Part shown: one piece after another, positions 38,136 to 48,253 of the stretch | How the letters are laid out: every line of letters starts with the position of its first letter | Numbering within the stretch: the first letter of the stretch is position 1 | The notes under the pieces: generated by a model | Told to the model about the DNA's origin: nothing | What the model saw: the letters and a program-made list of their open reading frames with translations, nothing else | Database searches by the model: none | NCBI RefSeq assembly: GCF_008122505.1 | Contig: NZ_VSSB01000001.1 | Span: 62,001-126,000, forward strand | Origin: Agromyces mariniharenae | GTDB taxonomy: Bacteria > Actinomycetota > Actinomycetes > Actinomycetales > Microbacteriaceae | Direction: 5' to 3' | Length of the DNA: 64,000 nt | Made by a program: the position numbers and the translations under genes

Positions 38136-39274
38136 CGTGCGGCTCCTTCGCCGGATGCCGCGGCGCCCTCGTCGAACATGGCGAGGTAGCGGGCGTAGTG
38201 GTCGCGCTGCCGCGCGAGGTGCGTGTTGGGCTCGGCGTAGACGTGGTCGAAGACCGTCATGGCGTCGGGGTCGGGGATGGTCGTGATCGCCGCGCGGAGC
38301 TCCGCCGCGACACGGCCGGCCTCCTCGGCGACCTCGCGCTCGAGCGCCTCGGTGTCGAAGCCCGTCGACGCGAGCAGCGTGAGCACGCGCGCGAGCGGGT
38401 CGCGGGCGCCCCACTCGGCGAGCTCCTCCTCGGTGCGGTAGCGCTTCGGGTCGTCGGCGGTCGTGTGCGGACCGAGGCGGTAGGTCACGGCCTCGATGAG
38501 CGTCGGGCCCTCGCCCCGGCGCGCGCGGTCGAGCGCGATGCGGGTGGCGGCGAGCACGGCGAGCACGTCGTTGCCGTCGACGCGGATGCCGGGCATGCCG
38601 AAGCCGTCGGCTCGGCGCGCGAGCGGCTGCTTCGACTGCAGGCCAACTGGCTCGGAGATGGCCCACTGGTTGTTCTGGCAGAAGAACACGACCGGCGCGT
38701 CGAAGCTCGCGGCGAAGATGAACGCCTCGTTCACGTCGCCCTCGCTCGTGGCGCCATCGCCGAAGTACGCGATGGTCGCGGTGTCGGTGCCCTCCCAGGC
38801 CGCGCCCATGGCGTAGCCGGTCGCGTGGAGCGCCTGCGCGCCGATGATGATCTGCGGCACGGCCATGTTGTGGTCGTAGGGGTTCCAGCCGGATGCCGCG
38901 GAGCCGCGCCAGACGCGCAGCAGGTCGGCGGCGCTCACGCCGCGGCACCACGCCACGGCGTGCTCGCGGTAGCTCGAGAACACGAAGTCGTCGTCGCGCA
39001 GGCCGCGGGCGGAGCCGATCTGGGCGGCCTCCTGGCCCATGAGCGGCGGCCAGAGTCCGAGCTCGCCCTGGCGCTGCAGCGCGGTGGCCTCGGTGTCGAT
39101 GCGGCGCACGATCGCCATGTCGCGGTAGAGCCGGCCGAGGGCGGCGGTGTCGACGTCGGCGACCCACGGGTCGAACTCGGCGTCGGTGCGGCGCTCGCCG
39201 GCAGGGGTGACGAGCTGCACGAAGTGATCGGGTCGGGTGAGGAGCCCGGTTGCGTCTCGGTCGGATGGGGTCAT
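38132..39274 (-). CDS. bkdA: Branched-chain 2-oxoacid dehydrogenase E1 alpha
   Basis: 380 residues. TPP-binding motif GDGATSEGDVNEAF to FFCQNNQWAIS and the phosphorylation-loop equivalent TYRLGPHTTADDPKRY are clear. ATG 39274 has CGAGGA six bases upstream; the frame remains open to 39373. First gene of the E1 alpha-E1 beta-E2 operon and divergent from an Lrp regulator. Confidence 0.95.
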
Positions 39275-39367
39275 CGTCGATCCTCGCTCTCGGCGGGCTG
39301 CCTTGTGGGCGTGCCCGCGCCCGGCGGCTCTGCCGGATACCGTGAGACTACGTCGATATGTCACTGC

Positions 39368-39394
39368 GCTCAAGTTGCGACGAACGCGTTGAGC
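39368..39394. promoter_or_regulatory. Inverted repeat between bkdA and the Lrp gene
   Basis: GCTCAA and TTGAGC separated by 15 bases (centre 39381), in the divergent control region. Lrp-type regulators bind such spaced, imperfect palindromes, so this is a candidate site. Confidence 0.45.
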
Positions 39395-39426
39395 ATGTTG
39401 CCAAGCACCTCCCCCCTGTCCGGTGC

Positions 39427-39432
39427 TATCGT
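39427..39432 (+). promoter_or_regulatory. Possible -10 (TATCGT) for the Lrp gene
   Basis: The hexamer ends 8 bases before ATG 39441; short leader or leaderless. Confidence 0.4.
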
Positions 39433-39440
39433 GTGGCGAT

Positions 39441-39905
39441 ATGAACGGCTACGACTCCGTGGACCGGGCACTGCTCGCGGCCCTCGCGGCGGACCCCAGG
39501 GCGACCGTCGTGGCCCTCGCCGATCGGCTCGCGCTGTCGCGCAACACGGTGCAGGCGCGCATGGCGCGGCTCGAGGCATCCGGGGCCTTCCTCTCCTTCG
39601 AGCGGAGCATCGATCCGGTGCCGCTCGGCTACCCGCTCGAGGCGTTCATCTCGGTGCACGTGCGGCAGAAGCAGCTCGCCGAGGTGGTCGAGCGGATCGC
39701 GCTCATCCCCGAGGTGATCCAGGCGCACGGGCTCTCGGGCACGGTCGACCTGCTCGTGCGGGTGGTGTGCCGCGACGCGCACGACCTCTTCCGCATCGAC
39801 GGCGTCATCCTCGAGATCGACGGTGTCGAGCGCACCGAGACCTCCCTCGCGATGGGCGAGCTGATCCCCTACCGGCTCGCCCCCCTCCTCGACCAGCGGG
39901 GCTGA
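39441..39905 (+). CDS. Lrp/AsnC-family regulator (probable BkdR)
   Basis: 154 residues: winged-helix N-terminus (LLAALAADPRATVVALADRL, LSRNTVQARMARLEASG) and a C-terminal RAM ligand domain (AHGLSGTVDLLVRVVCRD). Divergence from the 2-oxoacid dehydrogenase operon is the arrangement of BkdR, which responds to branched-chain amino acids. ATG 39441 is chosen over 39423 because of the TATCGT hexamer and conserved domain boundary. Confidence 0.88.
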   Translation: MNGYDSVDRALLAALAADPRATVVALADRLALSRNTVQARMARLEASGAFLSFERSIDPVPLGYPLEAFISVHVRQKQLAEVVERIALIPEVIQAHGLSGTVDLLVRVVCRDAHDLFRIDGVILEIDGVERTETSLAMGELIPYRLAPLLDQRG

Positions 39906-39910
39906 CGTCC

Positions 39911-40801
39911 ATGCGCGTCGCGGTGCTGCGGTGCGAGCGGCTCCCGAGCTTCGTCGACTGGGAGATCCCCGACGTGGAGGCGCTCTTCGACGACGACCGC
40001 CGGCTGCTCGAGGCCTTCGCCGAGCGCGGCGTCGACGCCGAGCCCGTGGCCTGGTCGCGCCCCGACGTCGACTGGGCCGCCTACGACGTGGCGCTGCTGC
40101 GCAGCACCTGGGACTACGTCGACCATCTCGGCGAGTTCCTCGACGTCACCGGCGGGATCGCCCGATCGCGGTGCATGCTGCTCAACCCGGTCGGGGCCGT
40201 GCACTGGAACGCCGACAAGCACTACCTCGACGACCTCGACCGGATCGGCGTGCCGATCGTGCCGCTCGTGCGCGGCACGGCGGCCGAGGCATCCCGCCTG
40301 CTCACGGCGGTGTCCGAGGCGGGCTGGCACGAGCTCGTGCTGAAGCCCGCGATCGGCGTGGGCGGCTCGGGCGTCGTGCGCACGGATGCCGCGGGGCTCG
40401 CCGACGCGCTCGGCGCCATGGCGCCCGCCACCGAGGTCATGGTGCAGCCGTTCGCGGACGCGATCGTCGGCGAGGGCGAGCTGTCGTTCGCGTTCCTCGG
40501 CGGGGCGCCGAGCCATGCGCTGCGCAAGCGGCCGGCCGCGGGCGACTTCCGCGCCCACGGGATCTACGGCGGCACGGTCGAGCGCGTCGACCCCGATCCC
40601 GCCGACGTCGCGGCGGTCGCGACGATGCTCGATCGGCTCCCGTTCGACGTGCTCTACGCCCGGTTCGACGTCGTGCGCTTCGGCGGGCGCCTCGCGGTGC
40701 TCGAGCTCGAGCTCATCGAGCCGATGCTCTACCTCGGCCTCGCGCCGGGCAGCGCGGGGCGCCTCGCGGATGCGACGATCGCGCGGCTCGGCACCGCGTG
40801 A
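39911..40801 (+). CDS. ATP-grasp domain protein
   Basis: 296 residues. The N-terminal half contains LLRSTWDYV and the ATP-grasp core has LVLKPAIGVGGSGVVR (phosphate-binding loop), EVMVQPFAD, GEGELSFAFLGG and LELELIEPML (metal-binding). It resembles RimK/glutathione-synthetase-like ligases that join a carboxylate to an amine; the substrates are unknown. It starts 5 bases after the Lrp gene. Confidence 0.85.
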   Translation: MRVAVLRCERLPSFVDWEIPDVEALFDDDRRLLEAFAERGVDAEPVAWSRPDVDWAAYDVALLRSTWDYVDHLGEFLDVTGGIARSRCMLLNPVGAVHWNADKHYLDDLDRIGVPIVPLVRGTAAEASRLLTAVSEAGWHELVLKPAIGVGGSGVVRTDAAGLADALGAMAPATEVMVQPFADAIVGEGELSFAFLGGAPSHALRKRPAAGDFRAHGIYGGTVERVDPDPADVAAVATMLDRLPFDVLYARFDVVRFGGRLAVLELELIEPMLYLGLAPGSAGRLADATIARLGTA

Positions 40802-40831
40802 CGCGACCCGCACCAGGCACCCGCGAGACGA

Positions 40832-40868
40832 CGGATGCCCGCCCCGAACGAGTCGGGACGGGCATCCG
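40832..40868. terminator. Bidirectional terminator hairpin
   Basis: CGGATGCCCG-C-CCCGA, a 5-base loop, then TCGGG-A-CGGGCATCCG: a 15-bp stem with one mismatch, between the convergent ATP-grasp and pnp genes. Confidence 0.7.
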
Positions 40869-40884
40869 GTGATGCGGCGACGGA

Positions 40885-43167
<2,283 letters not shown>

Positions 43168-43189
43168 GAGGTCTTCTCCTTTGTTTTAC

Positions 43190-43212
43190 GTCGCCCCCGT
43201 CGTGGGCGCGAC
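43190..43212 (-). promoter_or_regulatory. Hairpin in the pnp leader
   Basis: GTCGCGCCC and GGGGGCGAC (minus strand), separated by 5 bases and pairing except for one internal mismatch, end 22 bases before the TTG start. In other bacteria a leader hairpin next to pnp is the site of autogenous control; the same role here is inferred. Confidence 0.4.
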
Positions 43213-43498
43213 TCATACGTCAGGAGCAGGAACAGGCATTACGAAACGCATCAGGCGATGTGCTCACGCTGGCCACCAGTAGAAGTCCACCACTCGATCG
43301 CGATTGGTGATCCACCACAGGGGACCAGCTTCCTGCCGGCCTGCTCCGTGTGTGCTCGAGGTGAGCACGGTGCTCGATGTGCAGTTGTGCCGCCGGGATC
43401 CGAGCGGATGCGATACCGCTTCACGGCACCCCGGACGGCGGTGGCCCATCGGGCGACCGGTCCCAGCCTAGCAGAGCGGTCCCGCGCGGCATCCGTGC

Positions 43499-43504
43499 CA
43501 GACT
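43499..43504 (+). promoter_or_regulatory. -10-like element (CAGACT) for the DUF5302 gene
   Basis: The hexamer ends 7 bases before ATG 43512; leaderless transcript likely. Confidence 0.45.
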
Positions 43505-43511
43505 CGGGGAC

Positions 43512-43703
43512 ATGACTTCCGACGAGCAGAGCACCACGGGACCCTCCGAGGAGACCAAGCGCAAGTTCCGCGAGGCGCTCGATCGCAAGAACAAGGCCTC
43601 GAAGCAGCGCGAGGGCGAGTCCCACCTCGACGGCACGTCGGGCGCGAACCACACGCACGGCCCCGTCGACCACAAGCGGGAGTTCCGCCGCAAGAGCGGC
43701 TGA
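43512..43703 (+). CDS. DUF5302 family small protein
   Basis: 63 residues, highly charged: KRKFREALDRKNKAS is the family signature, followed by a His/Gly-rich tail ending HKREFRRKSG. Short conserved actinobacterial proteins of this type have no known role. It stands alone between pnp and the glycosyltransferase fusion. Confidence 0.8.
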   Translation: MTSDEQSTTGPSEETKRKFREALDRKNKASKQREGESHLDGTSGANHTHGPVDHKREFRRKSG

Positions 43704-43715
43704 GCGCCCGTACCG

Positions 43716-45707
43716 CTAGCTCGCGTCGACGCTCCGACCCCGACGGGACCCGGCATCGACCGGCTGGAGCGTCGGCCGCTTCGGATCCCGCCCGTCGCCG
43801 GCGGTGCGCCCGCGGAGTCGCCGCAGCACCCACGGGGTCGCATGGCGCGCCAGCCACTCGGCATCGCCGACCGGCCGGTCGGGGGCCACGCCGTCGTCGT
43901 GCACCGCCCGCTCGAGGCGCTCGAGCGCCGCGGCATCGGGGACGCCCAGCACTCCGGCCGCCGCGTAGGCGAGCGCGCGGTGCCCGGCCGAGTTCAGGTG
44001 CACCCGGTCGGCGCTCCACATCGCGGGTTCGACGAGTCCGGGATTCGAGCGCACGTCGAGGAGCCGCACACCCGCCTGGTCGACGATCGCGGCGAGATGC
44101 TCGGCGAACGTCGCGAACCGCGTCTCGAACAGGCGCGCCGCAGGACGGGCCGGCATGAACGGCGTGACGAGCAGCACGTCGGCGCCGGTTTCGCGAACGG
44201 CGAGCACCGCCTCCCCGACCCGGGTCGCCAGGCCCGCGGCATCCGCCCGGCGGCCGACGAGGTCGTTGGCGCCGATGAGCACGCTGACGAGGTCGGCCCC
44301 GAGGTCGACGGCCGAGGGCAGCTGGTCCTCGACGGCGTCGGCGACCTTGCGACTCCGCACCGCGAGATTGGCGTACTCGACCGGGGCATCGGCGGGGCTC
44401 GCGAGCGCGAGCAGCAGGGCGAGGCGGTCGGCCCACCCGCGGTACTCCCCCGCCGGCATGCGCGAGGTGTCGCAGAGCCCCTCGGTGAGCGAATCGCCGA
44501 CGGCGACGTAGCGCCGCCAGCGGGGCGGCGTCACGACGGATGCCGCGGGCGCACGATCGACGGTCGTGATCGGCTCGCGGCGCCCGGGGCCGGCGCGATT
44601 CGCCACCACGTCCTCGTAGTGGCCGATGAGCTCGTCGCCGAGCACGTCCCAGCCGCGGCCTCGGACCGCCTCCCGTGCCCGCACGCCGAAGGCGCGCCGC
44701 TTGGCGTCGTCGCCCGCGAGGTCGCGCACGCGCTCGCGGAGCTCGACGAGGTCGCCCGGCCGGTACAGCCAGCCGTCGACGCTCGAGCGCACGAGATCGA
44801 GCGGTCCGCCGGCGCCCGTCGCGACGACGGGCACGCCGCTCGCGAGCGCCTCCTGCACGGTCTGGCAGAACGTCTCGCGCTCCCCCGGGTGCACGAACAC
44901 GTCGAGGCTCGCCATCGCCTCGGCGAGCGCGTCGCCGCCGAGGAAGCCCGTGAAACGCGCCTCGGGCAGGAGCCGCTCCAGGGCGGGACGTGACGGTCCG
45001 TCGCCGATGACGACGAGGCGCACGCCCGGCAGCGCCGTGAGCGCCCGGAGGTCCTCGACCTGCTTCTCGGGAGCGAGGCGGCCGACGTAGCCCACGATCA
45101 CCTCGCCGGGCGCCGCGACCTCGCGACGCCAGCGCTCGCTCCGGCGCCCGGGGGCGAATCGCTCGGTGTCGACGCCGCGGCGCCAGATGCGGACGCGGTC
45201 GTCCTCCACGCCGGCCGACGCGAGGCGCTCCACGGCGGACGACGACGGCGCGAGCGTCAGGGTCGCGCGGCGGTGCAGGCGGCCCAGGTGGCGCATGAGT
45301 GCGGGCGCGGCGCCGGGCACGCCGTACTTCTCCGCGTAGGCCGGGATGTCGGTCTGGTACACGGCCACGGAGGGGATGCCGAGTGGCTCGGCCGCCGCGA
45401 GCCCGCGCCAGCCGAGCACGAACGGGGACGCGAGGTGCATGACGTCGGCGCCGTGCTCGCGCAGCACGGCCGACAGTCGCTGCGTCGTCGCGAGCGTGAC
45501 GCGCACGTCGGGGTAGCTCGGCAGCGGCACCGACGGCAGCAGCACGGTCTGCGCACCGTGCAGCGGACGGTCGATGGGCCCGGAGCGCGGGGCGACGACG
45601 AGGGCCTCGTGTCCGCGCCGCTCGAGGTGCCGCAGCACCTGGAGCAGCGAGTGGGTCACGCCGTTCATGTGCGGGAGGAACGATTCGGCGAGGAGGGCGA
45701 CCTTCAC
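43716..45707 (-). CDS. Fusion of a GT4 glycosyltransferase and an SGNH/GDSL hydrolase
   Basis: 663 residues from GTG 45707. Residues 1-372 are a GT4 (GT-B) glycosyltransferase: HMNGVTHS at 13-20 as in GDP-mannose-dependent MgtA/PimB-type enzymes, VGRLAPEKQ near 208-216 and the E-x7-E pair E278/E286. A linker of about 25 residues leads to an SGNH hydrolase (398-600) with GDSLTE (Ser406), GAND (Asn481) and DRVHLN (Asp567, His570). The pairing suggests one protein that both adds and trims or deacylates a glycoconjugate. The frame is open upstream; CACGCT ends 6 bases before GTG 45707. The C-terminal 60 residues are basic. Confidence 0.85.
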   Translation of the reverse strand: MKVALLAESFLPHMNGVTHSLLQVLRHLERRGHEALVVAPRSGPIDRPLHGAQTVLLPSVPLPSYPDVRVTLATTQRLSAVLREHGADVMHLASPFVLGWRGLAAAEPLGIPSVAVYQTDIPAYAEKYGVPGAAPALMRHLGRLHRRATLTLAPSSSAVERLASAGVEDDRVRIWRRGVDTERFAPGRRSERWRREVAAPGEVIVGYVGRLAPEKQVEDLRALTALPGVRLVVIGDGPSRPALERLLPEARFTGFLGGDALAEAMASLDVFVHPGERETFCQTVQEALASGVPVVATGAGGPLDLVRSSVDGWLYRPGDLVELRERVRDLAGDDAKRRAFGVRAREAVRGRGWDVLGDELIGHYEDVVANRAGPGRREPITTVDRAPAASVVTPPRWRRYVAVGDSLTEGLCDTSRMPAGEYRGWADRLALLLALASPADAPVEYANLAVRSRKVADAVEDQLPSAVDLGADLVSVLIGANDLVGRRADAAGLATRVGEAVLAVRETGADVLLVTPFMPARPAARLFETRFATFAEHLAAIVDQAGVRLLDVRSNPGLVEPAMWSADRVHLNSAGHRALAYAAAGVLGVPDAAALERLERAVHDDGVAPDRPVGDAEWLARHATPWVLRRLRGRTAGDGRDPKRPTLQPVDAGSRRGRSVDAS

Positions 45708-45713
45708 GACTCC

Positions 45714-45719
45714 AGCGTG
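45714..45719 (-). promoter_or_regulatory. Possible -10 (CACGCT) for the GT4-SGNH fusion gene
   Basis: Minus-strand hexamer ends 6 bases before GTG 45707; weak match to TANNNT. Confidence 0.3.
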
Positions 45720-45910
45720 AGGGCGTCGCCGGCCGACGGGTGCCCGGATCGAGCCCGATCGCCGAGGATTCATCGACTCGTCGGACGCCGTTCGCCGGCT
45801 CGTCGCCGGGGCGTCGGCTCGCGGCATCCGACCGTCAACCCCTCGCGCGCGGCCCGCCGACGGCGGATGATGGGGCCTGAGGGAAACCCGTCTGTTTGAG
45901 GAGGAGCACC

Positions 45911-46114
45911 ATGTCATCCGTCGCAAGGGTCACCACCATCACCGTCCGTTCGGACAAGAGCTTCGAGGACGCCGTCGCGGTCGGCATCGAGCGGGCCGCG
46001 CAGACCCTGCGCCACGTGAGCGGCGCCTGGGTGAAGGAGCAGAAGGTCGAGGCGACCGAGGGCAAGATCACCGCCTGGTCGGTCGTCCTCGAGGTCAGCT
46101 TCGTGCTCGACTGA
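45911..46114 (+). CDS. Dodecin family flavin-binding protein
   Basis: 67 residues, the usual dodecin length. SFEDAVAVGIERAAQTLRHVSGAWVKEQKV contains the flavin-stacking Trp and the helix that builds the dodecameric shell. It stores or buffers riboflavin/FMN. GAGGAGGAG lies 5 bases before ATG 45911. Confidence 0.93.
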   Translation: MSSVARVTTITVRSDKSFEDAVAVGIERAAQTLRHVSGAWVKEQKVEATEGKITAWSVVLEVSFVLD

Positions 46115-46158
46115 CGGCAGCGGTCGGCGACGGCGACGATGCCGGCTCGGAACGGGGG

Positions 46159-46180
46159 CGGGAGGGCCTCAGCCCTCCCG
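46159..46180. terminator. Bidirectional terminator after dodecin
   Basis: CGGGAGGGC-CTCA-GCCCTCCCG, a 9-bp perfect stem with a 4-base loop between two convergent genes. Confidence 0.7.
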
Positions 46181-46207
46181 TCCCGTCCTTCGTGACTCGG
46201 GGTGCGA

Positions 46208-46702
46208 TCAGAAGCTGAAGCTTCCGGGAATGGCGAGGAACGCGCCGCTCGTTTCGTCTTCGATCGAGATGTCCGACCAGGTACCCGAGATCAGCGTCGC
46301 CTTCTGTCCCTTCGGGCAGTCGAGCACGGATGCCGCGGCCGGCGGGCTGAGCGGCAGCGAGCCGACGACGTTGCCGTTCTTGCCGGCGGTGAAGTCGTCA
46401 CTGTTCGAGAACTCGTCAGAGATGGTGGTCTTCTTCGGGTCGCTCGGCACGTTGTTGCCGCCGTTGACGCACGAGAAGGTCGCGTCGAGGTGCGCGGTGA
46501 CCGTGATGGTCTCCACCGAACCTGACTCGAGGCCGGCCTCCTTGAAGTCGACGACCAGTGAGGTCCCGTCGAGCGACGCAGTCGTCGCGTTCTTGATGAA
46601 GTGCGGACTGCCGGCGACCGCGGGTCCGGCGCCGACGAGCACGAGGGCGACCGCGGCTACGGCTGCGGCAGCCGCTGTGGCAATGCGGTGGTGGATGGAC
46701 AT
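46208..46702 (-). CDS. Secreted protein of unknown function
   Basis: 164 residues from ATG 46702 (AAGGA upstream). A signal peptide with an Ala-rich core ends near AGPAVA at residue 30, so the mature part begins GSPHFIKNATTASLDG. Two cysteines (in FSCVNGG and VLDCPKG) may form a disulfide in an all-beta domain. Proteins of this type occur in actinobacteria without known role. No partner gene is linked. Confidence 0.7.
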   Translation of the reverse strand: MSIHHRIATAAAAAVAAVALVLVGAGPAVAGSPHFIKNATTASLDGTSLVVDFKEAGLESGSVETITVTAHLDATFSCVNGGNNVPSDPKKTTISDEFSNSDDFTAGKNGNVVGSLPLSPPAAASVLDCPKGQKATLISGTWSDISIEDETSGAFLAIPGSFSF

Positions 46703-46861
46703 GGAGGTTCCTTCCGATCGGGTTGTCGAACCGGTGGCTCGGCCGCATCGGGTCGCGACCCCCGTGGCCCGCTCGATCGGAACTGCGCGCGGCGTTCGCG
46801 GCCCATCGGCCGCGCCCCCATGGCAACGGTACGCGCCCGCTCCAACAGTCGGTAGACGAGA

Positions 46862-46900
46862 ATGAGCTTTCCTCATGAAATGTCCCCCCATCTGGGGACA
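46862..46900. promoter_or_regulatory. Adjacent inverted repeats in the region upstream of the secreted protein and dedA genes
   Basis: ATGAG-CTTTC-CTCAT (46862-46876) and TGTCCCC-CCATCT-GGGGACA (46881-46900) lie in the 296-base divergent gap. Both are perfect; either could be an operator. No other feature is seen in the gap. Confidence 0.4.
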
Positions 46901-46986
46901 CCCGCCCGGTCGTGGGTCGATGTCGCGCTCGACGACATCCGGCTCGCCCGACACCGTCTCGTCGCCGGCCGTTCACGTTCCCTCGG

Positions 46987-46992
46987 TAGAAC
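46987..46992 (+). promoter_or_regulatory. Possible -10 (TAGAAC) for the DedA-family gene
   Basis: The hexamer ends 6 bases before GTG 46999. Confidence 0.35.
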
Positions 46993-46998
46993 GGCCGG

Positions 46999-47640
46999 GT
47001 GGATGCTGCGTGGGTCGCCGGCCTCGCGGCCTCGCCGTGGCTCGTGCCCGCGTTGTTCGCGCTCGTCGTCGGCGACGCGTTCCTCGTCGTCCTCCCGAGC
47101 GAGACGGCGGTCGTGGCGCTCGGCGCGCTGTGGGCGAGCGAGGGGGCACCACCCCTGCTCGCCGTGGTCGTCGCGGCCGCCGCGGGCGCAGTCGTCGGCG
47201 ACGGCCTGTGCTACCTCATCGGGCGCCGCATCGGCCTGGACCGGTGGCGCTGGCAGCGCGAGGGTCGCGCCGCGGCGGCGATCACCCGCGCCCGGGCCAC
47301 GGTGCACCGGCGCGCGGCCGTGCTCGTGTTCACGGCACGGTACGTGCCGTTCGCCCGCATCGCCGTGAACCTCGCGGCTGGGGCCGGACGGGTGCCGCTG
47401 CGGCACTACCTGCCGCTCTCGCTCGCGGCGGGCATCGCGTGGGCGCTCTACAACGTCGGCGTCGGCGCCATCGTCGGGAGCGCGTTCCGCGACGCCCCGC
47501 TCGTCGCGGTGGCGGTCTCGATCCCGATCGCGATCGCACTCGGGCTCCTCGTCGACCGGGTCGTCGCGGGGCTCGACGCCAGGACGGCGCCGAGCCCCGA
47601 CGGCGATTCCGGGCCTACTCCCCCGCGAGACCGCCGATGA
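46999..47640 (+). CDS. DedA family (VTT-domain) membrane protein
   Basis: 213 residues from GTG 46999. FLVVLPSETAVVALGALW and the re-entrant ARYVPFARIAVNLAAGAGRV segment with conserved Arg and Gly are DedA hallmarks; four or five helices. The family moves phospholipids or undecaprenyl phosphate across the membrane. Its end overlaps the convergent reductase gene by 26 bases. Confidence 0.88.
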   Translation: MDAAWVAGLAASPWLVPALFALVVGDAFLVVLPSETAVVALGALWASEGAPPLLAVVVAAAAGAVVGDGLCYLIGRRIGLDRWRWQREGRAAAAITRARATVHRRAAVLVFTARYVPFARIAVNLAAGAGRVPLRHYLPLSLAAGIAWALYNVGVGAIVGSAFRDAPLVAVAVSIPIAIALGLLVDRVVAGLDARTAPSPDGDSGPTPPRDRR

Positions 47641-48253
47641 GGTGGCCCATCGGCCGATCGAGCGCGAACGGGTCGTTCACGAGCTCGGAACGGTCGGTGC
47701 GCTCGACGAGGTCGGCGAGCTCGCTCGCGCCGCGGAAGACGCGGTCGGGCAGCGAGCGCACGCCGTCGCCGGCCTCGCCCGTGCCGCCCCAGTCGCTCGT
47801 CGCGGCGAAGACACCGGTCGTGACCGGGATCGCGTGCAGGTAGGTGAACAGCGGGCGGATCGCGTAGTCGATCGCGAGCGAGTGGCGCGGGGTGCCGCCG
47901 GTCGCCCCGATCAGCACGGGCAGGTCGGTGAGCGCCTGCGGGTCGATCACGTCGATGAACGACTTGAACAGGCCCGCATAGCTCGTCGTGAAGATCGGCG
48001 TGACGGCGATGAGGCCGTCGGCCGACGCCACGGCGTCGAGCGCCTCCTGCAGCTTCGGCGGGGCGAAGCCCATGAGCAGGTGGTTCGTGATGTCGTGCGC
48101 GAGATCGCGCAGCTCGAACGTCTGCACCTCCACGTCGACGCCCCGCTCGCGCAGGATGCCGAGGGTGTCGGCGGCGAGCCGGTCGGCCAGCTGGCGGGTC
48201 GAGCTCGGGGTCGAGAGCCCCGCCGAGACGACGACGATCTTCTTCGTGCTCAT
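47615..48253 (-). CDS. CE1759-type FMN reductase
   Basis: 212-residue flavodoxin-like NAD(P)H-dependent FMN reductase, with VVVSAGLSTPSSTRQLADRL (flavin phosphate site) and VTPIFTTSYAGLFKSFIDV. The ATG overlaps the stop of the luciferase-like gene by 4 bases; the reductase presumably supplies reduced FMN to that monooxygenase. Confidence 0.9.
   Translation of the reverse strand: MSTKKIVVVSAGLSTPSSTRQLADRLAADTLGILRERGVDVEVQTFELRDLAHDITNHLLMGFAPPKLQEALDAVASADGLIAVTPIFTTSYAGLFKSFIDVIDPQALTDLPVLIGATGGTPRHSLAIDYAIRPLFTYLHAIPVTTGVFAATSDWGGTGEAGDGVRSLPDRVFRGASELADLVERTDRSELVNDPFALDRPMGHLIGGLAGE

Larger units (their letters stand above)
43168..43511. other. Leader and intergenic region between pnp and the DUF5302 gene
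   Basis: 344 bases with no convincing gene. It contains the pnp leader hairpin (43190-43212) and the -10 of the DUF5302 gene. The rest shows nothing recognisable. Confidence 0.5.
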
